Source: Humulus lupulus
Lineage: Eukaryota > Streptophyta > Magnoliopsida > Rosales > Cannabaceae
Assembly: GCF_963169125.1 (NCBI RefSeq)
Contig: NC_084801.1
Location: 72,543,696 to 72,607,695 of the forward strand
Length of the DNA stretch: 64,000 bases
Direction: 5' to 3'
In this document: positions 1 through 10,084 of the stretch, one piece after another
Layout of the letters: every line of letters starts with the position of its first letter
Numbering within the stretch: the first letter of the stretch is position 1
The notes under the pieces: generated by a model
Told to the model about the DNA's origin: nothing
The model's input: only the letters and a program-made list of their open reading frames with translations
Database searches by the model: none
Program-made: the position numbers and the translations under genes

Positions 1-138
1 ATGCATATTTAATTCACCTAAACATGCATTTTTACTCACATAATCATCTAATCAACATAATATCATAATTAAATCAATTATTGCCCTCCTGGCACACTAA
101 TCAAGGCACTAAGCCTTATTTGCAAATTTGGGACATTG
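1..138 (-). repeat. Chromovirus-type (element D family) LTR start, cut by window edge
   Basis: Read on the minus strand this matches the first ~130 bp of the LTRs at 31905 and 49063: a CCCAAAT box, then AATAAGGCTTAGTGCC, CTTGATTAGTGTGCCAGG and an AT-rich stretch. It abuts the copia integrase remnant, so a D-family LTR appears to have inserted into, or recombined with, the copia copy. The outer end near 138-140 is degenerate and the other end is outside the window. Confidence 0.65.
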
Positions 139-994
139 TAGGTACTTTATTTAGAATGTAAGATGTTGTCTTTAATGCTTCTCCCTGGAGAAACTCAAGT
201 AAGGTAGAATGAGAAATCATGCTCCTTACCATATCCTTAAGAGTCCTATTTTTTCTTTCAGCGACACCATTCATGCTAGGTGATCCTGGCATGGTGCACT
301 GTGGGACAATACCACATTACTCAAGGAATTTAGCAAATGGTCATGGACATTGTTCGCCTGAGCCATCATATCTACTTTAGTACTCACTAACTCGATCAAA
401 TCTCACATTTTTAATACTTTTGTTGAGTTGATTCTCAACTTCAGCTTCATAAGCTTTGAAAACATTTAAAGACTGAGATTTTTCATGAATGAGATTTAGG
501 TACCCATAATGTGAGTTATAGTCTATGAATGATATAAAATATTATTGACCATTCCAAGATGTCGTAGGGAATGGCCCCGAAATATCTATATGAATAAATT
601 CGAAGACACTTGAAGCTCTATTGGCACCTAATCTCTTGGTTTTTGTCTGTTTTCCCTTGATACAATCTAGACAGACATCAAAATATATGAAGTGAAGAGA
701 CTCTAAAATGTCATCAGGCACAAGACACTGAATTGTACCTTTTGAAATATGACTTAAGCGTTTATGCCATAGTGACATTGAATTTTCTTTATTTAATTTG
801 TGTTTAGTACCTCGTGATTCCACATGTAAAGATTCGTTATAGGATGCAATTTTTTCAAGCAAATAAAGATTGTCATAAGCAGTCAAGTAACCAAATCCAA
901 TGACATTTGAATTTAAAGACAAACTAAACTGATTGTTTCCAAATGAAAAAAAATTCCAAATTTGTCCAACAATAAAATAGAAACTAAATTTCAT
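139..994 (-). pseudogene. Ty1/copia GAG-pre-integrase and integrase remnant
   Basis: On the minus strand the first half (542-994) is open for 150 codons. It shows the GAG-pre-integrase signature LWHKRLSHIS followed by CLDCIKGKQTK, which is the C-terminal part of the integrase zinc-binding module. It then enters the integrase core at HIDISGPFP, where the first catalytic Asp is expected. Below 542 the frame is broken by stops, but NGVAERKNRTLKDMVRSM, carrying the catalytic Glu, is still readable near 250. Integrase joins cDNA ends to target DNA. The reading ends where a D-type LTR begins at about 138, so reverse transcriptase and RNase H are absent from the window. The copy is non-functional. 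Confidence 0.85.
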
Positions 995-999
995 CTAAA

Positions 1000-1259
1000 A
1001 GATGATACAACAAAAGTGTCTTTCAAATCCAAATAAAAACCAGTCCTTAATAACAATCTAAAATGCCTGATTTCTTCCACTTCCATCGATTTTCCATCGC
1101 CCACAAAGATGTGTCTTTCACCATCACTTGGCTTTCGCAAGTTCAGGCAGCCCTGCATAGAAACACTTAGTGAGTAGTACACCAGAATCTATCTACCAAT
1201 GTTCCTACCTAATGAAACTAAATTAACCTTAAAACAGACCAAAGTAAGAATCATACCTA
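1000..1259 (-). pseudogene. Ty1/copia aspartic protease remnant
   Basis: Minus strand. A D-S-G active-site triplet is readable at about 1187, directly after an in-frame TAG. The conserved continuation (SVSMQGC, then VGDGKSMEVE and HFRLLL.TGFYLDLKDTFVV) lies in another frame at 991-1182, so a frameshift falls just after the catalytic Asp. The protease would mature the Gag-Pol polyprotein. It sits between the Gag zinc knuckle and the GAG-pre-integrase domain, the normal copia order. Confidence 0.75.
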
Positions 1260-2100
1260 TCTTTACACACCATGCGTGATACTTGGCACAATCTTTCTTC
1301 ACATGTCCAAGCTTGTTGCAAAAGAAACAACCCTCTGAATCCTTCTATTGTTTCTTTTGGGTTGGACCCTTAGCAACTTCATTCTCATATTTCATTTTCT
1401 TGCCTTTATCCTTAGAGGCAGTGGCCAAGTGAGCACTTTTAGTCTTGTCATTTTTTCACCTTTCTTCATCTTGCACTTATTATGAAATGAGCTCATTGAG
1501 AGTCCAATTATGCTTTTGAGAGTTGTAACTAATTTTAAATTGGTTAAACTGTGCAGGAAGCGTTAACAAAAACATAAGCACAAGCACATCATCAGAAAGC
1601 TCAATCTTAAGTGTCCTATGTCTTGAGACAATATAATGCATTTCCATAATGTACTCCCTTAAATTTCATTGACCCTTATACTTCATGGTCATCAAAGAAC
1701 CTAGAAGTGTTGTCATTTCAACCTTATCATTTTAAGCAAAATGTTCATCAATTTGTTCAAGAAATTTTTTGGCCTTAGTAATCCCTTCAGATTCTGTGTC
1801 CCAAACGACTTTTGGGATGCTGTGTTTCATAATCATTAAACTCATGCGATTTGAATGAACCCACCTCTCAAAACCTGTTTTCTCATCACGGATGCTTTCC
1901 TTAGTGAGAGGTGGAGGATGTTCATCCCTTAATGCATGGTCTAAATCCATACATCCCAGAACTATAAGTAAGTTTCTTTTCCAATCCTTGAAATTAGTCT
2001 CATTAAGCATATGAATAGAATTAATATTAGCAGCTTTTGAGGCAGCAGAAGATGAACTAGCTGAATATAGAACAAAACAAACAAAACAAGCTCGCATCAA
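1260..2100 (-). pseudogene. Ty1/copia Gag (UBN2-like) with CCHC zinc knuckle
   Basis: The minus-strand reading opens at 2100 and is continuous to 1732 (122 codons). It includes the copia Gag signature MLNETNFKDWKRNLLIVL and the charged KESIRDEKTGFERW segment. After a stop at 1732 the same protein continues with isolated stops to a zinc knuckle at 1288-1329 (CFFCNKLGHVKKDC, C-X2-C-X4-H-X4-C). Gag packages element RNA into virus-like particles. A second copy of the N-terminal part lies at 46450-46620. Which ATG was used is uncertain: the one before LNETNF is closer to related Gags than the one at 2100. Confidence 0.85.
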
Positions 2101-3066
2101 TATGCATAATCAAACAATAAATTCAAAAATTGGTTGATCCCATCTCGAGATACCAAGCACAAAATTAATATTAAGTCTTTGGATAGTAATATTAATTGTA
2201 AGAGATACTCTTCTTGTACAAATAAAACATTGAAAATAAATAATGTCAAACAATAAATCAATCTTTGGACTAACATATTGCTCACACAAAATACCATATA
2301 ATTGTTATACATTTATCACCGCATGTGTGCATGAAATTCAGACACACAATCATCTTGATATTTTAAATATATTAATCTACATATAAGATATCAATTTGGT
2401 GACATACTGTTTCAATTAATCTATTTAAAATATTACACATTCTTAAAAAACCAATCTATATATATATATATATACCATAATCGTATCTATATAAACAAAA
2501 GTAAAAGTTAAAGAAATGATTATATAAAACAAAAAATCTAACCAAACCATTTATAGTTGTTTATATATAACATGATACTATCACAAAGAGCGAACAGTAA
2601 TCCAAAAATCATTAAAAATAAAAAGTCCATATATCATACATAAAATATGTACTGAAGCCAAAACCATATGAGATGTTAAAAGCAAGTGATTTATAAATCA
2701 TTAAAATCCACAACAAAAATGTATATGGTAGTAAAGAAAAATATCAACACATCATAGCAAGAGATAAGAATCACTTTTGATCCACAAACAAAACCAACAG
2801 CTACAACATTATATACAAAACATAGATGTGCATCCAGAAAATAAAATATCAGGGTCAGGCTTTTTAATTTTAACTCTTACAAAAACCATATAATAAATAT
2901 ATATCCATATTTTTTATTTGAAAAAATAAAAACGAACCGAGAAATTAATTCCAGTGACAATAATATTCAGAAAAATCAAAACCCTAATTGTAGAAAATCT
3001 CAAATTTTTTATGAATAAAATAATCAAATCTTCAACTAATCCAGCAAACCTAGATCTGATGCAACT
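2101..3066 (-). other. Copia 5' leader with degenerate tRNA-iMet primer-binding site
   Basis: This AT-rich, ORF-free stretch lies between the LTR and gag. The primer-binding site at 3053-3064 reads on the minus strand as a decayed form of TGGTATCAGAGC; the same site in the copy at 47637-47648 is perfect. The length (~0.96 kb) is long for a leader but is matched by copy 2, so it is an original part of the element. A dinucleotide TA run lies near 2458-2474. Confidence 0.7.
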
Positions 3067-3450
3067 TGTTAGGATTATTAATCACTCAAGCAACATGCAT
3101 AAATATCAATATTTCAATACATAATCCCAGATCCTAATCATGTTACTAAAATTGGTTCAATATAAAATCCTAAATCATAATTCTATAGATCATTTGCTAA
3201 ATCAAAGAAGTAGATGAACATGAGAGTGGAAGCACAAACCTGAGGCCATTATTGGAGATTGCACAAAGAGTTTAGATCTTCCTATATAATATGTATCACT
3301 ATGAGAGAAGAGTCTCTATTTTCTTCTCTGTTAATGGGGTTGCAGACATAATAGAATCATACATATATATAAGGGACCACAACCCTAATTTATAATTAGT
3401 CAATTTTGCCCATTATAACATTAAAAATCCACTTTCCTATTTCTACACAT
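3067..3450 (-). repeat. Copia 5' LTR (copy 1), minus strand
   Basis: The inner end is clear: on the minus strand the LTR finishes with CCTAACA, two bases before the primer-binding site. A TATA-like box (TTATATATATG, minus strand) lies near 3361-3375, so transcription would start near 3340 and run leftwards. The outer end, taken at about 3450, is an estimate, because there the sequence turns into a truncated gypsy gag. The same layout recurs at 47651-48000. Confidence 0.6.
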
Positions 3451-4111
3451 CAAATTCATGACCACCACATGGTAATACAGGGCATGGCAACCACTTGCTA
3501 ATACATCTCGTGGACGCTCCACATCCACTAGTATTTCTCTTTCCTCCAAGCTATGCATTATCATGATTACCCTTACCTATAAGAAGATGAGCAACTAGGT
3601 TAGGAAGTCCATCCTTTCTTTCTAAGTCTGCCTGATTAGTCTAAGGATGTTCATGTCGAGGATTCTGCTTTCTAGATGCCACTGGTGTATTAAGAGTTGC
3701 ACTCCTGACAGAGCGACAGATATTAGTACATAGGCGCTCTTAATATCTAGTTTACTAGGAGCCACTTGCCCAAGCACTACCCTATGTTAAGCATTTTCTA
3801 GCTATACTTGTCCGACATAACATGATAAAACATTAGCGTCTCTTTGTGGGTGTGTTGATGAACTCCTTATGCTCTGGTTGTTTTCTATGTTGAATTGGGA
3901 ACATTTATTAGCACGTCGAAAGGTTCCCTCTTTTGTTGGAATAAGAGTTATGTACTCCCTTTGATCCGCTAGTAGGATCGATTCTTCTTCATGTGCTAAC
4001 CTTCTAGTAACCATAATCATTATTATAACAAAGATTTTCCATAAAATTATAATTGACTTAGAAAATTTAGTTCAGATATGAAGCCTATAACTCTCAATAA
4101 AAACATCAAAC
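3451..4111 (-). pseudogene. Truncated Tat-like gypsy gag fragment (copy 1)
   Basis: Minus strand. It starts 3' of a primer-binding region (GTTTGATGTTTTTATTGAGAG, compare GTTTGGTGCTTTCATTGA of element A) and opens with MIMVTRRLAHEEES at about 4020. This resembles the Gag start MVTTRSKHGN of element A and MVLTRSMLDN of element C. Seventy-two codons are open (3802-4020), then stops follow. Only the first ~0.6 kb of the internal region remains. The same fragment with the same neighbours occurs at 48000-48664. Confidence 0.55.
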
Positions 4112-4530
4112 TGTTGACGTAGTTTTTCGTGAATTTAGAATTACGAATAAAATTATGAGTTTAGGCTTGAATAAACTGAATAAAAGAAAATAATGAAATC
4201 ATACTGTATATTTTACGTGGTTTAGTGATTAAAATTCACCTAGTCCACAAGTCATTATTATTTCTGAGTGTTTTTCATAGAGACAATTATCTGGGATAAT
4301 TTCTTCAGTGATTTGGTACATTTAAAATACGTCATTTTTCCTATTCATTCCCTCTCTCTTTATATATTAGAAGATGATTAGTTTTAGGCAATACCTCTTT
4401 GTGAGCAACTACCCAAAATTACAATATATCATTGTGAATTGATTACAATTGATACATAAATCGATCCTCTCCTTATTGAAGGGTAAATCCCCTATCTTGA
4501 GGGATTTGCATGCATGTCAATTACACCATG
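4112..4530 (-). repeat. Tat-like gypsy LTR (copy 1)
   Basis: It begins in plus orientation with TGTTGACGTAGTTTTTCGTG, directly beside the gag primer-binding region, so this is the 5' LTR of the fragment at 3451-4111. It contains the block TTTTACGTGGTTTAGTGATTA, which resembles the U5 of element A's LTR. The right end is not defined; the 4530 limit is my estimate. Copy 2 (48665-49062) is cut by element D at the position equivalent to 4512. Confidence 0.5.
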
Positions 4531-5408
4531 ATTACTCAAGCATATTTATTATATTAAGCAAGCTAACATCATGAGCCAAACTGAAAATAAGGTTCTACAT
4601 TTAAACACTTGTAGTAATATGTTTATGCATAAGAAGAAATGTTTATTTTACATGTTGCTTGAGTGTAAAAGAATTCTAACAATTGATACCAGAGTCACCT
4701 TTAATTGATACTTTTAAGATTTAAGGTTTATGTTCAAGAAATCTGAAGATTTTCTAAAAGTTTATAAAGTTAAGATTTTAATCTTCCATTTATGATTTTG
4801 GTTGTTGTTCTTTGATATTTGTTTTCGCAAATTATGATTTCAGAATAGTTTCTAATAATTAATTTAATTTAGATTTGTTAAAGATCAATAATATATTACT
4901 TAATAGGTTTATTGAGCAATGTATATAAATTTATAAATATATATTATCCATTAAGTTATATATATTGTTCTAAAAGTTCATGTTTATCTTTTATTTTATT
5001 TTCTGGGTTTGTCGTCTTATTTGATCAAGCATCATTTTCATTTTTTTCAAGGACTATTGTGGTTTTGGTTTCAAATGAATATTGTAAATCAATTAATTCA
5101 GTAATTATATTATAAAGTGATAGTCAATTCTTTTATCTTTTGTTATGTAAAGAAATAACGGAATATTATATTCTGCATTACATTTATATTTAGAAATACT
5201 ATAATAATACCTTAAATTCATATTACAATAAAATATACATTGTATACCCATTTTGAAAAATATATATATTATTGCACCAATTAATAAACTTTTCTTTTTT
5301 ACATTTTTTTTCTTATATAAATACTTTTCATATATTTTCTAGTTAATATATATATATATTTCTTAATAAATGATTGTTAAATCATACTCCTTTTAATATG
5401 AAAATACA
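4531..5408 (+). other. AT-rich stretch with an opposing copia LTR end and PBS
   Basis: No gene is visible. At 4650-4681 the plus strand reads CATGTTGCTTGAGTG followed by TTCTAACA, matching the terminal bases of the minus-strand copia LTR at 3067 in opposite orientation. It is followed at 4684-4695 by a primer-binding-like TGATACCAGAGT, three transitions away from TGGTATCAGAGT. The rest (4700-5408) looks like a decayed leader with no convincing ORF. Confidence 0.4.
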
Positions 5409-5535
5409 TCATTACACCAAGCACTACCCTCCCAATTTGTGTTTTGAAATAGTATTTAGGAAAGTAATTTCATCACCACCATTATATAAAAATTTATATT
5501 GAATGCAATTGAAATAAACAAAATTGTTTATTATG

Positions 5536-6310
5536 TGTTGACGCGGTTCTTCGGCAACAGATAATTAAGAGAAGAAGAGAAAGAGATTAGTACTAAAAGT
5601 AGAACCGTCACAGATATGAAATCTTTGTGGAAAGAACTAGGTGACTCCAGACACGTTTTTAAGTGGTTCGAAGGTTAAAATCCTTCTACTCCACTAGTCA
5701 ATATTATTGATATTCTCTGGGTAATTGGTTTACAAAGTATATAGTTCTTAAAAGACTATTTTTCCAACCCCTATCAACTCCCAGGGTCTCCATATTTATA
5801 GGAGAAGGCACCTGGAAGTTGGTAGGGAGGTCATCCCGTGACCTTACCATTTGTCATATCAAGTCTGTGATATTCATGATTAATTCCTAAACCTGACACA
5901 CAAGTGTGGTCTAATCAGTATGGAAGGAGATAATGGGCCGCACGGCCCAACTCGTCCGTGGGTGTCTGAATACGCACGTTCCTGCTGCGTGTCCGAGAAG
6001 TCAGGGGAATATCGGACACGTGATGGCAGGAATATGCACGTTTATCTTGCGTGTTGACTTCCCATAAGGTCAGAGCTTCCTGAGAAGCTCGCTACCGGAG
6101 CAATCCATAACCCGAGCTTATCCGTCCGTGGTCGCCGGATGTTATTCCCAGCTCCTGGTGCAACAAGTGCGAGCTGGAAACAGGACCCCCTCGAGCTAGA
6201 AAGGGCCCGTCCTGGAAATAGAGCCTCTGGCCTGTGGGAACCTCGGACTAAATCATGTTTAGTCCGAGGCTCGTCCTGCTAAACAGCCCGTGGGAAAACC
6301 AGGGCGTACA
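5536..6310 (-). repeat. Element A 3' LTR
   Basis: 775 bp, with seven substitutions relative to the 5' LTR and no indels. The TATA box is at 5793-5800 (minus strand). It is preceded on the minus strand by the polypurine tract at 6311-6325. Confidence 0.93.
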
Positions 6311-6325
6311 TCTGCCCCCCAAGCT
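6311..6325 (-). other. Element A polypurine tract
   Basis: Minus strand AGCTTGGGGGGCAGA directly before the 3' LTR. The homologous tract in element B (AGCTTGGGGGGAAAA, 41164-41178) also abuts its LTR, supporting the role of plus-strand primer. Confidence 0.85.
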
Positions 6326-6340
6326 CCTGCTCGTGGTCCA

Positions 6341-6568
6341 TGACGTCAGATATGGGAGACCATAGTAGGGGCTTTTAGACTTCTCCCACAACCCTTCGCA
6401 TTCCATGCTTTTCGCAGGCGTCTGATACGTGGAACGCCGTGGGTGGCGACGGTACACTCTACGAGAACCGCATTAAATGGCCTAGCCTACTGTCCAGCCG
6501 TCGTTTCACATTTCGAGTGGAGGGTCTCCCAAGGGCCTTTTACACGTGATCCTTCCCGTGTATAAAAA
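6341..6568 (+). promoter_or_regulatory. Antisense-gene promoter in element A
   Basis: On the plus strand, just inside the 3' LTR, are TGACGTCA (6341-6348, a bZIP-type palindrome), GGGGCTTTTAGACTTCT (6368-6384) and TATAAAAA (6561-6568). All three are found, in the same order and on the corresponding strand, upstream of the antisense gene of element B (41144-41151, 41106-41122, 40905-40913 as TATAAATAG), although surrounding sequence is poorly conserved. This supports a dedicated promoter. Function is inferred, not shown. Confidence 0.7.
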
Positions 6569-6589
6569 GGGGTGGTCATCCCACGCACG

Positions 6590-7293
6590 GGCCACCTTAC
6601 CATTCAAAACCTCTCAAATTTCCTTCTTTTCTCTGACCTTCCGAAGAACAAAACCCTCATTTCCATTGCTCTCATCTTCTTCGTTCACGAAGCTTAAGCG
6701 TATGAGTTCCTTCAAAACCTTGGAGACCACTGTGCCAACGAAGCTCCTACCAGCGCAGCAACCTCGCTCACCATCTAACCATATACTGTAAGTCTTCTGT
6801 CCTTGTTTATTTTTGAAAGCATGCCACTGTAGCTTAGGTAAAAAATTTTTTACTGTAGCCACATGCAGAGGTTTTCTGGGTCGCGCGGATATGGAGGGTG
6901 ACAGCCCTTCTTAGATTAGGGCACACTTGCCATGGGACATCGTCTTAGAATATGGGTTCCATGGTTCTTTCATAGGAACAATTTCTGGGTAGGATCCTTA
7001 GGAATTTTGGGTGCAAAAACCGGGTATCTTAGGGAATACGCCTTAAAAGCGGTTTTTCCACGCATTGCCTGTTGAAACTTTCCCCCCAAGGCAATTTTTT
7101 ACTCTGAGTCCTCTGACACACGAATTCCGAGTAATCTGGGATCTGTTGAGGGCATAGGCGCGTGTTCCTTGGAACGCGTGGCACCACTCTCCACGGGCTG
7201 GGCTTACCCCAGCTCGTGTACTTAATACTTGCTTCACTCTCCTGCTTGGGTCGCCTTTTCTAAAGTGTTTTCTTTTGTTCGATAGGCGACCAG
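6590..7293 (+). other. Antisense-gene leader: non-coding exon and 5' intron (A)
   Basis: Downstream of the TATA box comes a pyrimidine-rich leader, then ATATACTGTAAGT with a splice donor at 6788. The same ATATACTGTAAGT occurs at the matching place in element B (donor at 40719, minus strand). A likely acceptor is GTTCGATAG ending at 7285, eight bases before the start codon at 7294. A short ORF beginning ATGAGTTCC near 6701 could be an upstream ORF; I do not claim it is translated. Confidence 0.55.
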
Positions 7294-9958
7294 ATGGCTC
7301 CAAAGAGAAATCTGCCACAGAAGAATGTGGGAAGTTCGTCCTCCCAGCAGGATAAAGGAAAGGCGGTGGTGACCAGCTCGCCAATTCCTCACTTTGGGCC
7401 GGCGGTGGAGAAGCAAGCCGAGGTGGCCCCTGACGCGTTTTTCGAGGCAGAGAGAATCGTCTCGAAGATAACCAGCCAGGCAAAGATCACCAAAATCTTC
7501 CTCAACCACAACATTCCTCTGGGGATGACCTCCGTGATCGCCTGACCTGCTGCGGATGGGGAGCGGAGCTGCACGCCGCTCGACGAGTCGTTCGCGGCCT
7601 GGAGCGGGGAACACTTCAAGGCAGGGGCCTTCCTCCCCCTGGATCAGTATTTTGCTGATTTTCTGAACTATGTGGGGTTGGCCCCATTTCAGCTCCCCCC
7701 TAACTCATACCGCCTGCTGGCGGGATTGAGGTATTTGTTCCAAAAGCATGAGTGGGAGGTCCCCACTCCTGCTGATATTCTATATTTCTTTTGCCTCAAA
7801 GCCAGCCCGGACCAGCGGGGGCAAGGTGACGGGTTCTATTACTTAACCCGCTTCCCTAACACAGCAGCAGTGATCGAGCTGCCGAGCCATCCAAACGACT
7901 TCAAAGACCAGTTTTTTATGTCAACTGGGTTCTGAAACTGCGATCATCACTATTTCAACCGTCCTCGTAAGTGATCCTTGATTTAGCTCGCCTTTTAACG
8001 GTTATCTTATTTTAGCTCGTCCCTTATTCCACTTCTGATTTCAACCAACCTTGCAGCCGTCTACGCGAGGACCGAAAAGTCTGTGACCCTCGGGGGTCAA
8101 TACGATACACTGGCGAACTTGCCCCCCAGTGAGAAAGACTACCGCGCGCTCGTAACGGACGAGACGATTGTATTCTACAAGCTGATTTTCCCAAATCAGA
8201 CTTTGAATTTGAAAAGGCCCCGGGGGCCTCCCCCAGCTCGCGACAACAGACCGATCGTCGCGGAGGAGGTCGCAGACGACGAAGGCGAGGAAGAAGGTGA
8301 GGAAGTTCCTCTGGTGATGAACAGGAAGAGGACCTTGGAAGTCGCCCAGGAGATGAGCGAGGAGAGGGCCCACTCCGGAGCAGCCGCGGGTCCTTCCGGT
8401 CAAGGTAACTCTTACTTATTTACGAACGTAGATAGGGCCACTGCAGACCCCCGGCTGGTTAGGTTCAACCCTAGGCAGCTCGTCCATCGTCACTCAAGGA
8501 ATCCGGACCTGGACACACTCTTGCTCCATTGCGTTGACCAGCTCGTGCTGGACAACCAAGAGAGTCGGCCTAAGGGTACCGTAGTAGTAGATAATACCCT
8601 AGCCTTTAGGTCGGTCATTTTTGAGGAGTACGGGACCAACTTACGCACGTGGCCTGCGCTCCAGAGGGGCATCTATGCTCCGGGGATTAGGCAGTACGTA
8701 GAAGAGTCCAGCCCCGAGTCAGAACCAGACCTAGAACCTTCGCCAGTTCACGAGATAATCGTCCTAGGCTCTTCCAGCTCGGGGGGTAGGGTTCCCTTAG
8801 TATTTGCTTTCTTATTGCCTTTGGACCTTTTGTCTTTATTTCTGCATGATTGCTACCTTGTAATAACCATGTTTTTTGTTCTTGGCAGAAGAGATGTCTC
8901 AGCCCGGGAATAGTCTGCGAGGCGTTGTGTTCGTTGGGAATGCTCCAGCAGGGCCGATGTTAAAGAGGCTTCGCGAGTCCAAGGGGTCGGCTGGGGCCTC
9001 CACCAAATCCCCGGCTAAGGAGAAGGAGAAAGCCCCGCCATCCCAGGTCGCGGGGTCGAACCTCCCTGTCGCCAGGACAGGGCTCATGCACCCGCCACCC
9101 CAACGATCTCCGCTAGCCGCCCAGGATGGGGTAATAGAGGTCGGGAATCTGGCCGCGGCAGCCCCGGACGTGCGTATCCCGGTCGACCCCCGGGCTCTGG
9201 AGAAGATGCCCGAAGCATTCCGGGGTACGGTGTATGAGTCGGCTAGCTACGCCGTCAGCCATTTCTACAATATCAGGGAGAAGGAGCTCCGGGCCATCGA
9301 AACAACGAGCCCGGTCCGAGTTATAGAGTCTGCGATGGACATGACCTTAATGGTAAAGTGCCCCCTTCTTTTAAGGCTTTAACACTCACACGCCGCCTTT
9401 TTCCTTCCAGTTTGTTAATTTATCATTCTTTTTTTGCAGGGCATTGCTGCCGCCTACAGAGGCATTGTTAGGACCAAGGCCCAGCTCGAGGGTTTCGAAG
9501 CTGATCGCCAGACCGCCCTCCAGGAGTCTCAGGAGGCGAGAGACGCTCTGGCGGCCTCTAAAGCCGAGCTAGAGAAGATCCGCTCCGAGAACCAAGAGCT
9601 TAAAAACTCCCTGGTAGCATCCGAGCTAGAGAAGATCCGCTCCGAGAACCAAGAGCTTAAAAACTCCCTGGCCGCATCGCGGACAGATCTTGAGGCGGCG
9701 AAGGCCGAAGCCCAGGCCGCCCTGAAAGACGAGCGGGTCGTATCGGAGCAGTCTTTACTAGACCTGTTCTATCACTGCTGGTCCCACAATCCGGACGCGG
9801 ACTTTTCTTTCATGCCACCGGACCTCTGGGCATTCTTGTTGCCGCAGCTTCAAGCCCGCCTGAATAAGGAGGTTCCTCCATCGGAGACTGGAGAGGCCTC
9901 TGCCGCGGCGGAGCAGGATGAGACCGCGACCTCCAAAGGGCCAACTGATGGTGCTTAG
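7294..9958 (+). pseudogene. Antisense gene of element A, four coding exons (Transposase_28-like)
   Basis: It lies on the strand opposite gag-pol. Proposed exons are 7294-7966, 8057-8785, 8889-9352 and 9440-9958. All introns are GT-AG and phases join without a frame break, giving 795 codons including the TAG. The start MAPKRNLPQKN has a homologue MAPKKNAPKKN in element B. Exon 1 has a domain around FLNYVGLAPFQLPPNSYRLL and KHEWEVPTPADILYFFCLK that I recognise as the plant 'putative gypsy type transposon' family (PF04195-like). Exon 2 has an acidic run (DDEGEEEGEE), exon 3 is Pro/Lys-rich, and exon 4 is a long coiled coil ending in a conserved LFYHCWSHNPDADFSFM segment. Two TGA codons (7543 and 7933) break it; the second is CGA (Arg) in B. 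The protein's function is unknown. Confidence 0.85.
9566..9679 (+). repeat. 57-bp in-frame duplication in the antisense gene coiled coil
   Basis: Two adjacent 57-bp copies (9566-9622, 9623-9679) encode ELEKIRSENQELKNSL plus three residues twice. They differ at very few bases, so the duplication is recent. It adds 19 residues to the coiled coil without shifting its frame. Confidence 0.9.
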
Positions 9959-10084
9959 GACACTTCTCGTTTAAGTATTTTGAACTCTTTCTATTGTAAT
10001 TCTCTTTTTTATGTGAGGCGTTTCCGCCTCGAGACAATTTGCTCAGCCAGTTTTACATATATATTTTTATGCATTTGGTCACAA
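9959..10084. other. Antisense-gene 3' flank in element A
   Basis: AT-rich sequence after the antisense stop codon and before the tandem repeat. No AATAAA is seen; TATATATTTTTATG near 10058 is only a weak candidate for a polyadenylation region. Confidence 0.3.

Noticed and set aside
4912..5115. 67-codon plus-strand ORF in AT-rich sequence
   Set aside because: Low-complexity hydrophobic translation, no domain, no conserved neighbour.
7043..7619. Overlapping minus-strand ORFs (up to 146 codons) under exon 1 of the antisense gene
   Set aside because: They lie opposite a frame with a clear homologue in element B, have no recognisable domain, and are not conserved at 39500-40190.
8404..8431. Possible very short intron (GTAACT to ACGTAG) in the antisense gene
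   Set aside because: Only about 25 bp, too short for a plant intron, and the ORF reads through without a break.
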